This document shows, piece by piece, positions 25,323-33,724 of a stretch of DNA of 64,000 nucleotides; positions within the stretch are counted from its first letter, which is position 1; every line of letters begins with the position of its first letter. Under the pieces are notes generated by a model. It was given only the letters and a program-made list of their open reading frames with translations, made no database searches and was not told the DNA's origin. The stretch comes from an uncultured Ruminiclostridium sp. (GTDB lineage Bacteria > Bacillota > Clostridia > Oscillospirales > Ruminococcaceae): positions 32,072 to 96,071 of the forward strand of contig CANQKE010000001.1 of assembly GCA_947624435.1 (NCBI GenBank), written 5' to 3'. The position numbers and the translations under genes were made by a program.

Positions 25323-26174
25323 ATGAAGTACATTGATTATCGTGAGAAACGCAGCCACGGCAGCAAAGAATTTCCGTTTGCGGTGTATCATGTGACGGAC
25401 GAGCATCCGAGATATCACATGATATATCATTGGCATTCGGAATGTGAACTGATGGTAGTAAGATCCGGAAGCTTTGAGCTTAACATCGACGGACAGGATC
25501 ACACCTTATATGAGGGTGACTGTTCGCTGATAATGGGCGGTTCATTGCACGGCGGTATGCCGCTAAAATGTGTGTATGACTGCCTTGTGTTTGATATGGC
25601 GGCGCTAATAAAGGGCTGTCCTGAATGTTCGCTTATGTTGCAGCCGGTAATGAATCACGAAAAGAAATTTTCGGCGGTATTGCACAGCGGTACAGCGGCG
25701 GCAAAATATGCGGCGGAGGCTGTTGACGTAATGCTTAAAAAAGAGCCGGGATATGAATTTTTTGTACAGGGCAGCCTCTTATCAATGCTCGGCAGTATAA
25801 TGTCTACCGATGAAATGCACCCGCAGACCGAAGCGGTGCAGGGGGATATGAAAAGAGTACGCAAGTTCAAGAAGGTACTTTCTTTTATCGAAACGCATTA
25901 TAAAGAACCTATCACGCTTGCCGATATGGCAAAACAGTGCGGCATGAACCGGAATTATTTCTGCCGCGCATTCAAGGAATATACCTCGAAAACGCCGGTC
26001 GAGTATCTGAATTACTATCGTATAGAATCGGCGTGCGAGCAGATAGTGGGTACCGATGATAAGCTGATAGATATCGCAATGAACTGCGGTTTCAACGATT
26101 ACAGCTATTTTATAAAGGTGTTCAAAAGCCATAAGGGAGTAACACCGAGAGACTTTTGCAGAAAAAGCTTTTGA
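25323..26174 (+). CDS. AraC-family transcriptional regulator with cupin sensor
   Basis: 283 residues. An N-terminal cupin (HWHSECELMVVRSGSFELNIDG and a second barrel strand region), a linker, and a C-terminal double HTH (about 185-283) with LADMAKQCGMNRNYFCRAFKEYT and IDIAMNCGFNDYSYFIKVFKSHKGVTPRDF. The ATG at 25323 gives the usual start; a TTG at 25299 is possible. It is divergent from the cellobiose phosphorylase gene and probably responds to a sugar and controls it. Confidence 0.88.
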   Translation: MKYIDYREKRSHGSKEFPFAVYHVTDEHPRYHMIYHWHSECELMVVRSGSFELNIDGQDHTLYEGDCSLIMGGSLHGGMPLKCVYDCLVFDMAALIKGCPECSLMLQPVMNHEKKFSAVLHSGTAAAKYAAEAVDVMLKKEPGYEFFVQGSLLSMLGSIMSTDEMHPQTEAVQGDMKRVRKFKKVLSFIETHYKEPITLADMAKQCGMNRNYFCRAFKEYTSKTPVEYLNYYRIESACEQIVGTDDKLIDIAMNCGFNDYSYFIKVFKSHKGVTPRDFCRKSF

Positions 26175-26235
26175 CCGCTGACTGATATTCCGCCCGGCAT
26201 GGCGGGATAAAATACAGCCGGATTTAATAAAAAAT

Positions 26236-26275
26236 AAAAACAGCGTGGAGAGCGGATACTTTCCACGCTGTTTTT
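26236..26275. terminator. Terminator of the AraC-type gene
   Basis: AAAAACAGCGTGGA/TCCACGCTGTTTTT, a 14-bp perfect stem with a 12-nt loop. Confidence 0.85.
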
Positions 26276-26289
26276 AACAGTAAACGAAC

Positions 26290-26321
26290 GCGTCCCGCTG
26301 AAATTTCTGCGGGACGCTGTT
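26290..26321. terminator. Terminator of the M23 peptidase gene
   Basis: GCGTCCCGC/GCGGGACGC, a 9-bp perfect stem with a 10-nt loop, followed by TGTTTC on the plus strand and GTTCGTTT on the minus strand, 16 nt downstream of the M23 stop. Confidence 0.65.
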
Positions 26322-26336
26322 TCGTATTGCTAAGTT

Positions 26337-28184
26337 TTAAGGAATTGTCAGATAATAGTCCGGATTAAGCCGTTCGTTGCCGTACCGTACTTCAAAGTGG
26401 CAATGATTTCCGTAAGCGCGTCCGGTAGCGCCTACAGCCGCGATGCACTGACCTTGTACGACCTCTTGCCCCTCATATACGAATATCTCGCTGCAATGTC
26501 CGTAAAGCGTGGTGTAGCCGTCCGGGTGCAGAATAGTGACCATGTTGCCGTATCCGCCGTTATCAAATCCGGCGAAAGTGACTACACCGGTAGCACCGGC
26601 GTAAATGTCTGCGCCGTATGCGCCGCCTATATCCACTCCGGTATGTCCCGAATAAGATTCCCAGCCGCCCCAGTAAGAGCCGCCCTGTACAGGCCATATA
26701 TATTTCTTGTCAACTCCTACCGAATCGTCGGAATAATGCGACGACTGCGGCGGGAGAGTACCCTCGGATATTACTTCTGACACCGGCTTTTTCACAACTT
26801 CGGTATTGGTTATCGTGCGCTTTGTTTCCACGCCGTTTACATAATATACTCTGGCGGTAACCTTGTTTGTGCCTTTTTCTCCTTTTTGGACTGTGGTCAA
26901 AACTCCTTCATAATGCTCGTCGTCATCGACGTATTCGGTATCATAGGGAACCGACACCTCGTAAGTTTCCGTTCTGGCGATGCTCACCGACAGGAAAGGC
27001 ACGCTCTGCTCAAGCAAAAGCTGTTTTCCGGCGCGCATGATATAATCTTCTTCGGTGATCTCCGGATTGTATTCCTCCAGCTTTGACATCGGGATATCCA
27101 ATTTATCCGAGATAAGCGACGGAGAGTCGCCCTCCTCGACGGTATAATACGACGCCTGCTGCTTTTGCGAATTGAGCAGCTTGATTATATCGCTTTGAGG
27201 AATAATGCTTTCCTCTAAGAACAGTCCCGGCTCATAGGTTATTTCCTGCTCGAATGCCACCTGTTCGTCTTTGTTGTCGGTGCGATACGAGTCGAGTATA
27301 CGCTCAAGCTCTTTTTCTATTTCGGTGTTTTCGGTGACCGCTCCGTAAAATTTTTTATCTATATATACGCCGAGCGCGTATTCAATGGTGGAATCCGACA
27401 TTTCAAGCATCATGTTCGCCAGCTCAAATTTGGTGACATACTGTTGATTGCCCAGCCGCTCAAGCGAGTATTCCGGCATGAAATCCACGTCTGTGGCAGC
27501 TCCGCCCGCGTATACTATACGTTCATTAGTTATCCTTTCGGCGTCGGCATATACCTGTTCGTTTTCGATATAGCCCATCATTTTGCCGTTTATAGACAGC
27601 TTTATCGCATAGCTTGTACCTGTTATGTAATTTACGATATTAAACAGAAATACCAGCGCGATTATAGGCGCGGCATAATTGAAAGCCGTTACCAGCAGTC
27701 CGTGCTTGCCGAACAGCGCGTCCCTTATCACCGCTCTTTTTATTCTTGCCGCCGCTCTGCGGTCGCGGTTTTCCTCAGCCTTTTTTATCTCGGCGCGGGA
27801 TATGCGCAGCGTGCGTTTTGTCCTGATAAACGGCGCCATTACAAATTTGAACAGCGCGGTGAATATCCTAACCATCGCGTCACGGAACAGCACCGTGTGT
27901 TTCCATAAAAATTTTCCCAGCGCGATCATCCAGCTTACAGGTTTTGATAAAGTCGCGGTAAATATATAACAGATGTATTCTCCAAAAGAGGAGATCGCAT
28001 TGTACATCCGATTTCTTAATGTTATACTGTTTTTTTCAGCCGATTCTTCCGGCGTTTTTTCCTGAGAAGAGGAGTCTGCAACAATATCCTCTTCCTGCTT
28101 AGCTGGCTTGTCCTCGAGCACTATCTCTTCTATATCGTCTTGTTCGGACATTTTTACGGTATCCGGCTGTTTAAGCTCGTTCAT
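26337..28184 (-). CDS. M23 family metallopeptidase with LysM and G5 domains
   Basis: 615 residues. An acidic cytoplasmic head (1-50), a region with amphipathic or membrane segments, one clear membrane helix (about 168-190), an exported region, a LysM-like stretch (YTVEEGDSPSLISDKL), a G5-like domain (SVPYDTEYVDDDEHYEGVL.TVQKGEKG), and a C-terminal M23 domain with GHTGVDIG (H and D ligands) and NHCHFEV. It is predicted to cut peptide cross-links of peptidoglycan at the cell surface. Its promoter carries WalR-type sites. RBS AAAGGAG before the ATG. Confidence 0.9.
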   Translation of the reverse strand: MNELKQPDTVKMSEQDDIEEIVLEDKPAKQEEDIVADSSSQEKTPEESAEKNSITLRNRMYNAISSFGEYICYIFTATLSKPVSWMIALGKFLWKHTVLFRDAMVRIFTALFKFVMAPFIRTKRTLRISRAEIKKAEENRDRRAAARIKRAVIRDALFGKHGLLVTAFNYAAPIIALVFLFNIVNYITGTSYAIKLSINGKMMGYIENEQVYADAERITNERIVYAGGAATDVDFMPEYSLERLGNQQYVTKFELANMMLEMSDSTIEYALGVYIDKKFYGAVTENTEIEKELERILDSYRTDNKDEQVAFEQEITYEPGLFLEESIIPQSDIIKLLNSQKQQASYYTVEEGDSPSLISDKLDIPMSKLEEYNPEITEEDYIMRAGKQLLLEQSVPFLSVSIARTETYEVSVPYDTEYVDDDEHYEGVLTTVQKGEKGTNKVTARVYYVNGVETKRTITNTEVVKKPVSEVISEGTLPPQSSHYSDDSVGVDKKYIWPVQGGSYWGGWESYSGHTGVDIGGAYGADIYAGATGVVTFAGFDNGGYGNMVTILHPDGYTTLYGHCSEIFVYEGQEVVQGQCIAAVGATGRAYGNHCHFEVRYGNERLNPDYYLTIP

Positions 28185-28247
28185 GCTTTTCTCCTTTCTG
28201 TAGTTTTTGACAAGCAGAGAAGTCCGATTGACTTCTTTACTTTTTAT

Positions 28248-28276
28248 ATTATATCAAAACGGTAACAAAACTTCAA
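28248..28276 (-). promoter_or_regulatory. Promoter of the M23 peptidase gene
   Basis: On the minus strand TTGAAG (28276-28271), 17-bp spacer, TATAAT (28253-28248). The spacer and upstream flank are filled with 11-bp TGTWAC repeats. Confidence 0.7.
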
Positions 28277-28310
28277 GGTTTTGTTACCGTTTTGTTACTA
28301 TTTTGTAACC
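28255..28310. promoter_or_regulatory. WalR-like operator array over the M23 promoter
   Basis: Three tandem 11-mers at 28278-28310 (GTTTTGTTACC, GTTTTGTTACT, ATTTTGTAACC) give TGTTAC-N5-TGTTAC-N5-TGTAAC, fitting the WalR/YycF box TGTWAH-N5-TGTWAH. A fourth, inverted unit at 28261-28271 lies in the promoter spacer. Together with 28278-28293 it makes a 16-bp perfect inverted repeat with the -35 in its loop. Confidence 0.65.
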
Positions 28311-28367
28311 TTTTCGGCTTATTTACCATTTTTAATGTAAAGAACTTGTGCAAAAGCACAACGATTT

Positions 28368-29198
28368 TTAGCCAAAATAATACTTTTCGATACTGTCAGT
28401 CACGCCGCTGTATTCGGGAAATTCCTCCGAGATGCGCTTTTTGCATCTTTGACAGAACCTTTCCGCCTTGTCGGGATCGTCGCGCATCGCCTGTTTTGCG
28501 CCCCAGAGATGGGTAAAGCTGTCCTGCGGGAAAAACAGCCTGTCCTTGTCCATCAGCACGGTATAATCTATTCCGCATTTTTTAGCGAGCATAGGCAGCA
28601 GACGTTGTTCGGCAAATACCATATAAGTAAGCGGGTCGCCGGTATGAGCCGCAAGCCGCATGAACGCCGCCGCCTGCGAAGTGTAGTACAGCTTGAAATC
28701 CTCGTCTGGCATGTACAAAAAGGCGGTATTGAGCGGCTTTACGTTAAAATCTATCCCGTCGGGGAATGTATATCCGTTCATTAAAAAATGCGACACGTCG
28801 GGATATATGTCCGGATTCAGCTCTTCCTCGTGAGCGGCGGTCATTATTGAAAGGTCAAGCTTTCGCCACACTATAAAATCCGTATCCAGCATGACGCAGG
28901 GAGCGGGGAAGTCTCTCAGCGCGAGCAGCTTTGCCCCCGCCCAGAACATCTGCGGGTCAACGCCTCCCGCGTCGGCGGCAAGGCTTCCCTCCAGCCTGTC
29001 CCATACCGAAACAATGCCGAGCTTTTCAAAAAGCCCGACGCCATGTTTATCCGTTATCATGGTTATGCTGCCGTTGTGTTTTCGCCATTCCAGCGCCGAT
29101 AATACCGTGCAGTATGCCTCGGCACGGTCTATATGCGGCTCACCGAGAGGGTTTTTAGCGAAAAACGGCGCGGTCGAATATATATGAAAAGCGTTCAT
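28368..29198 (-). CDS. Glycosyltransferase-like protein (DUF6734-like)
   Basis: 276 residues. The start FHIYSTAPFFAKNP and following LSALEWRKHNGSITMITDKHGVGLFEKLG recall the uncharacterised DUF6734 group. The MLDTDFIVW segment is a DxD motif as in GT-A glycosyltransferases, where it binds metal and sugar nucleotide. It is therefore probably a sugar transferase, but acceptor and donor are unknown. Its ATG overlaps the stop of the GS[FY]-repeat protein gene by 4 nt (ATGA), with little Shine-Dalgarno of its own, so its translation depends on that gene. Confidence 0.65.
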   Translation of the reverse strand: MNAFHIYSTAPFFAKNPLGEPHIDRAEAYCTVLSALEWRKHNGSITMITDKHGVGLFEKLGIVSVWDRLEGSLAADAGGVDPQMFWAGAKLLALRDFPAPCVMLDTDFIVWRKLDLSIMTAAHEEELNPDIYPDVSHFLMNGYTFPDGIDFNVKPLNTAFLYMPDEDFKLYYTSQAAAFMRLAAHTGDPLTYMVFAEQRLLPMLAKKCGIDYTVLMDKDRLFFPQDSFTHLWGAKQAMRDDPDKAERFCQRCKKRISEEFPEYSGVTDSIEKYYFG

Positions 29199-29854
29199 AT
29201 TATATGTATACCGTAGCCGAATCTGTTAAGCGGCTCAGAAGTAAGATTTTTTATAATAGGAGCGGCGGGGCAGAACTTCCCGTCGATAAGAAAATCATCA
29301 TACCTAAAACTGCCGAACACAAAGCTGCCGGCCGAAAATGTAAAACTGCCGAATCGGAAAGAGCCGAGATATTGCGCAAACGATCCGGAGAAGAACGAGC
29401 TCAGATATTTTGCAAACGAACCGGAGAAAAACGAGCCTAACTCATATTCAAGTTCATATTCGTGATAGCTGCCTTTGCGGAAACTTCCGACGTTGTAGCT
29501 GCCTAAATTGTAACTTCCGGTCTTATAGCTTCCGAAACTAAAGCTTCCGGATATGGAGCTAAGCCGATACGAGCTTTGACCTGCCTGGGATGGAGCGCTT
29601 GAAACAACGCCTTTATGGTAAACCGGCTTTATGTAATTGCCGGTAAAAATATCGTAAAGCATTTTATCGGGATTTTCTCCCGCGGGAATGCTTTTCAAAG
29701 CGTCAGCCTTTTCATGCTCGCCCAGATTTTCCAGCCAAGGTACAAGACTGCCTCCCAAAAAATATCCGCGGACGTCTGTGATATTGAAGTTGTCGGTTAT
29801 TCCTTGCGCGTCACTGACCTTTACGCCGTTTATCCAAAGGCAGACGTTAGTCAT
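29195..29854 (-). CDS. Gly-Ser-Phe/Tyr pentad-repeat protein
   Basis: 219 residues. The N-terminal ~75 residues (WINGVKVSDAQGITDNFN..GYFLGGSLVPWLENLGEHEKADAL) look like a small helical domain. Residues about 100-200 are a degenerate pentad repeat GS[FY]xx (FGSYK, TGSYN, LGSYN, VGSFR, KGSYH) with an inner duplication (SGSFAKYLSSF, SGSFAQYLGSF). The C-terminus is unrelated. No signal peptide. The strict five-residue period suggests a beta-solenoid, or an array of modifiable Ser/Tyr. AAGGAGGGG precedes the ATG. It is coupled to the downstream DxD protein. Function unknown. Confidence 0.7.
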   Translation of the reverse strand: MTNVCLWINGVKVSDAQGITDNFNITDVRGYFLGGSLVPWLENLGEHEKADALKSIPAGENPDKMLYDIFTGNYIKPVYHKGVVSSAPSQAGQSSYRLSSISGSFSFGSYKTGSYNLGSYNVGSFRKGSYHEYELEYELGSFFSGSFAKYLSSFFSGSFAQYLGSFRFGSFTFSAGSFVFGSFRYDDFLIDGKFCPAAPIIKNLTSEPLNRFGYGIHII

Positions 29855-29857
29855 TTG

Positions 29858-30613
29858 TTACCCCTCCTTTTTATAACCATCCGCTGCCCAACCGTCGGCA
29901 GCACTTTTGCACAGCGCGACAAACAGCCTATGCTTAAAGCCGCGGTGTTCATGTTCTTTTGAAGATATGAATTCTTTTATATTTTGACGTTCGGTGTGCT
30001 TGTCAGCGGGGCAAGGGGAGGTCATAGGAATTATGCCCTCGCGTTCGCACGCCGAAATTATACTCGTTTCAGGCGCTAGGATAAGCGGCCTTATTACGGT
30101 GATACTGTGTCCCTGTCTTATGCCGTCCGGTTTTATCTCAGTAACAGGGGAAAAGCAGCCGATACGTCCCTCGTTGAACAGGCACATCAGAAATGTTTCC
30201 ACGACATCGTCGTTGTTGTGACCTAGCGCCAGCTTATTGCAGCCCAGCTCCTCGGCCGCGCCGTATAACGCTCCGCGCCTTAATGAGGCGCACAGCGAGC
30301 AGGGATTGCTTTCCTTGCGTATATCAAATACGATCTTTGCGATATCGGTGCTGATTATCCTGTATTCTATCCCGTACTTGTCACATAGCTTTTTCGCCGT
30401 ATCAAAATTGCCCGGTATCCCGCCGAATTGCATATCTACAGACACGGCGGCAACCTCGTATTCTTTAGGATAAAACCGTTTCATCTCGCACAGAGCGGCC
30501 AGCATTATAAGGCTGTCCTTTCCTCCGGAAACGGCTGCCGCTATCTTATCGCCGGAATGTATCATGTCGTATTCCTGACATGCCTTACGCATAAAACCCA
30601 ATATCTTCTGCAT
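29858..30613 (-). CDS. TtcA-family ATP pyrophosphatase (tRNA thiolation type)
   Basis: 251 residues with PP-loop SGGKDS, CSLCASLRRGAL (CxxC of TtcA-type enzymes), LGHNNDDVVET and a late Cys in SPCPADKH. TtcA-like proteins activate a base with ATP and insert sulfur, often using a [4Fe-4S] cluster; TtcA itself makes 2-thiocytidine 32 in tRNA. The stop codon overlaps the Shine-Dalgarno of the repeat-protein gene and the start lies 1 nt after the small membrane protein gene, so it belongs to this operon. A tRNA role is likely but not proven. Confidence 0.8.
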   Translation of the reverse strand: MQKILGFMRKACQEYDMIHSGDKIAAAVSGGKDSLIMLAALCEMKRFYPKEYEVAAVSVDMQFGGIPGNFDTAKKLCDKYGIEYRIISTDIAKIVFDIRKESNPCSLCASLRRGALYGAAEELGCNKLALGHNNDDVVETFLMCLFNEGRIGCFSPVTEIKPDGIRQGHSITVIRPLILAPETSIISACEREGIIPMTSPCPADKHTERQNIKEFISSKEHEHRGFKHRLFVALCKSAADGWAADGYKKEG

Positions 30614-30614
30614 A

Positions 30615-30845
30615 TTATTTGTGCTTACCGAAGCGGAAGAAATTCTCGTGATATTTTATCGGTATGCCGAGTTTTTTCTGAAGCACCGTAGTAACAGCGT
30701 CAGATGCGATAAACAGAAGTATACATACTATGCACAGCAGATAGAATATATCCAGCTTTGCGATAACTGCGGCAAGACCGAATACGGCGGCTGCGATTAT
30801 TATAACGTATCTGGCTGTTTTCAATATTTCATAAGCAAGCCGCAT
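30615..30845 (-). CDS. Small two-helix membrane protein
   Basis: 76 residues, two hydrophobic helices (about 12-30 and 33-52) and a basic C-terminus. One nucleotide separates it from the FtsX gene upstream and one from the TtcA-type gene downstream, so it is clearly translated within the operon. Family not recognised; possibly an accessory subunit of the FtsX permease. Confidence 0.65.
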   Translation of the reverse strand: MRLAYEILKTARYVIIIAAAVFGLAAVIAKLDIFYLLCIVCILLFIASDAVTTVLQKKLGIPIKYHENFFRFGKHK

Positions 30846-30846
30846 A

Positions 30847-33615
30847 TCAATCCTCGCCTAACTTTAGAGCCTTGTTGATATTTATCTTCCTGATTATCGA
30901 ACCCAGTATTGCAAATCCGCCGATAAGCATTATTGCAATAAGCGCGTATATCTTTATATAGTCCGCCTGCATTGCCGCAACGCGGAAAGGAGGCATCTGC
31001 TCGCTTACGTCGTACATATTCTGGAACAGCGGTACAAACAAGTCGCTTACCACGCCGCCTATTATGAACGAGCAGGCGATAGACACGCCGGATACCAGCA
31101 GCTGCTCATAGCCGAGCATACCTATTATCTCGCGGAATGAAAGTCCCATCGCGCGCAGTATGCCGAATTGCAGCGTGCGCCCTCTTATCGAGAGTATCCA
31201 GTAGATCAAAAATCCTATTATCGTCATTATCATGATTATGATGAAGTCCAGCGTCAGCGCGCCGTTCATTCCCTGGAGCGACGGATCGGTCTTTGCCTCT
31301 ATCAGCTCCTGCGAGCTGTCGTTTATTTCCGCGATAGGAAGTCTTGATTCGGATATGCTGTCATACAGCGCCTGACTGGTAGCGCCTTCTTTCATCTTAA
31401 GCCATATCTCATACGGCTCCAGAATAGTGCGGGAACGCACATAGCCGTAATTCATCACCGCAAAATTGCACTCGTTGGGGTTAAGTCCCGGCCAGTAGTC
31501 GACTATCGCCATGACGGTAGCGTCAACGTTATCGTTCTTGCCCCAGCGCAGCGCCACCGTATCTCCGATAGCAAGATCGGCGTCCTCGGCAAGCCCGCTT
31601 GAGATGAGCACGCCGGAACGGCTTTCCACCATTGCGTTGCAGTAGTTCCACCAGTGTATCGGCAGCAGGTCGTTTCTGAACCATGCGGTCTGTGCGAATT
31701 TATCCGGCTCTACCGCCATAAGCGTCAGGTTTTCCTTGTAATCCGAGCCGGAAAGCCTTACGGTGTCGTTTATCAGTACCTTTGTCGCTATTTCAACGCC
31801 CTCCAGCGCCTCGTAACGCTCAAAGTCGGTTTCTACATATTCCATACCCTCGGTATCCTCGGAATTAGAGGACAGCCAGTATTCCTTCAGCGTAACGTCC
31901 GCGCCGTTTTCATAATAGATACGGTCGCTTATGTTGTTGTTTATCGCACGCGCGGTGTTCGCCGAGAACAGTCCGAACGAGAAAGTTATCACCAAGAACA
32001 GCATAAGAAACCGCTCTTTTCCGCCCTGAGAGCGGCATACGGTAGTAATAGCCATATACTGCGGCGGCGACCACAAGGGTCTTAACAGGAAGTATATCGC
32101 TTTAAGTACATAAGGATAAATTCTTATGAACAAAAGTCCGAAGCCGAGTATCAGTATAGTCGAGAACACGAACAGTAGCGGATCAAGCTCTCCGGTAGCG
32201 GTAAAGGTCCCGTCAGCATACGCCGCCTCAAGCTGCTGCGCGTAGAAGAACAGGTATACAAAGCCTGCCGCTATAAAGATGATATCGATAAAGCATTTTT
32301 CCCAAAGCGACATCTTCACTACCTTGGTGCGGCTCAGCTTGTACTGCACAATGCTCAGCTTTGACGCAGGGATTATCGGTATCATCGTGGTGATGAAGAA
32401 TACTATCGTCGCTATCAGCGCGTATAGCACGCTTATTATAGTTATTTTTGCGGAAATTCCGGTACGGTTGACAAACTCCAGAAATCCGTTTGATACGCCC
32501 AGGAATTGGCACAGCACCAGTCCTATAAACGGTGCGAATACAAGCGTTACCAATCCTAAAATACCGGACTGCGCGGCGTATATGCCGAATATCTGCTTAG
32601 AGCTTGCGCCGCGGCTCTTGAATACTGCTATTTCGTTTCTTTCACGGTCAACGTTCAATTGTGATACCATGAACAGGTAGAACGCCAGCATTACCATCGC
32701 CGGTATCTGCAATATCCACAGGATACGGGTAAGACGGTCGGCGCGGTCTATATATCCCTTGATTATCTCCGTTACATCGAATGTGTGATTTAAGCCCTGA
32801 CTGCTGTAAAAGCTTTCGTCATAATCCAGCTGTGCGGATATATCCGCGATACGGTTCATATCCATTGTATGGTAATCCAGTGCATACCTGCGCTGGATAT
32901 CCTGTATGTTGAATCTTCCGGCGGGTATCATATCGTTTACAACGGTGTCATAATCGATTATGATGTTGTTAAGATACGGGCTCATCGTTTCAGACCAATA
33001 GCTGTCGTTATCGGTAAGCTGCTCGAAAACGCCGGTTATTTCCACATAATAAGGCTCAATGGAGTTATCTATGCCTAATATCTGGTATTTTTTGCCGATA
33101 TTGATACCGAGGACTTTCAGCGCCTCTTCAGTGGCGACGCCCTGATATACTCCGTCCACCGGAGCTGCCGACGGCCATTCTCCGCGAGCTAACTTCATAT
33201 GATCGCGGTAGCCGGTCATGCCGGTAAGCCTTAACCTTTTTGAGCGATTTGCGTCGCCGCTTTGGTCGGTGGTTATAAATAAGTAATTATCCACCAGTAC
33301 CGTCTTTTGATTTTCCGCCGCAACGCCTATTGCCGATATGCGCGAATCCGAAGCGGAAACCACCCGGTTTATTTCGTTAAGCTGGGTCTGAGGGTCGATA
33401 TTATACTGTAACTCCTCATTTACAAAATAAGCGCCGGGATAATTGCCGGTATCTATCTGGTACTGCTCCATATCCTTTATCAACAGACGCTGGAGCGACG
33501 CGTCCATGTATATCGGTATGGTACTCATCATGCCTGCCGCCATAAGATAGCCTATAAACAGACACAGCACCATCCATTTTGTATTGCGCATTTTGCGCCA
33601 AAGCATTGTAAACAT
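30847..33615 (-). CDS. FtsX/MacB-type ABC permease
   Basis: 922 residues. One N-terminal helix (about 15-37), a large extracytoplasmic domain, a first FtsX helix bundle (about 300-430 plus further helices to 520), a second extracytoplasmic domain, and a final bundle (about 765-910). These permeases either export substrates or transmit force to cell-wall hydrolases and need a separate cytoplasmic ATPase. No ATPase gene is next to it. The adaptor lipoprotein lies upstream, as in MacAB-like systems. Confidence 0.85.
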   Translation of the reverse strand: MFTMLWRKMRNTKWMVLCLFIGYLMAAGMMSTIPIYMDASLQRLLIKDMEQYQIDTGNYPGAYFVNEELQYNIDPQTQLNEINRVVSASDSRISAIGVAAENQKTVLVDNYLFITTDQSGDANRSKRLRLTGMTGYRDHMKLARGEWPSAAPVDGVYQGVATEEALKVLGINIGKKYQILGIDNSIEPYYVEITGVFEQLTDNDSYWSETMSPYLNNIIIDYDTVVNDMIPAGRFNIQDIQRRYALDYHTMDMNRIADISAQLDYDESFYSSQGLNHTFDVTEIIKGYIDRADRLTRILWILQIPAMVMLAFYLFMVSQLNVDRERNEIAVFKSRGASSKQIFGIYAAQSGILGLVTLVFAPFIGLVLCQFLGVSNGFLEFVNRTGISAKITIISVLYALIATIVFFITTMIPIIPASKLSIVQYKLSRTKVVKMSLWEKCFIDIIFIAAGFVYLFFYAQQLEAAYADGTFTATGELDPLLFVFSTILILGFGLLFIRIYPYVLKAIYFLLRPLWSPPQYMAITTVCRSQGGKERFLMLFLVITFSFGLFSANTARAINNNISDRIYYENGADVTLKEYWLSSNSEDTEGMEYVETDFERYEALEGVEIATKVLINDTVRLSGSDYKENLTLMAVEPDKFAQTAWFRNDLLPIHWWNYCNAMVESRSGVLISSGLAEDADLAIGDTVALRWGKNDNVDATVMAIVDYWPGLNPNECNFAVMNYGYVRSRTILEPYEIWLKMKEGATSQALYDSISESRLPIAEINDSSQELIEAKTDPSLQGMNGALTLDFIIIMIMTIIGFLIYWILSIRGRTLQFGILRAMGLSFREIIGMLGYEQLLVSGVSIACSFIIGGVVSDLFVPLFQNMYDVSEQMPPFRVAAMQADYIKIYALIAIMLIGGFAILGSIIRKININKALKLGED

Positions 33616-33665
33616 CAGAACAAATTCCTTTATTGCATATTACCGCAGATGATAAACGCCTCTGT

Positions 33666-33694
33666 TCCGCTTTTCGACCATGTCGGAAAGCGGA
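33666..33694. other. 13-bp hairpin between adaptor and permease genes
   Basis: TCCGCTTTTCGAC and GTCGGAAAGCGGA pair (one G-U) around a 3-nt loop. There is no T-run, so it may be an mRNA stabiliser or processing site rather than a terminator. Confidence 0.5.
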
Positions 33695-33724
33695 CTTAAA
33701 ACGTTCATACTGTCCGACAGGTCT

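Noticed and set aside
33666-33694. Intrinsic terminator between adaptor and FtsX genes
   Set aside because: The stem is strong but lacks a T-run in either direction, and the two genes are expected to be co-expressed.
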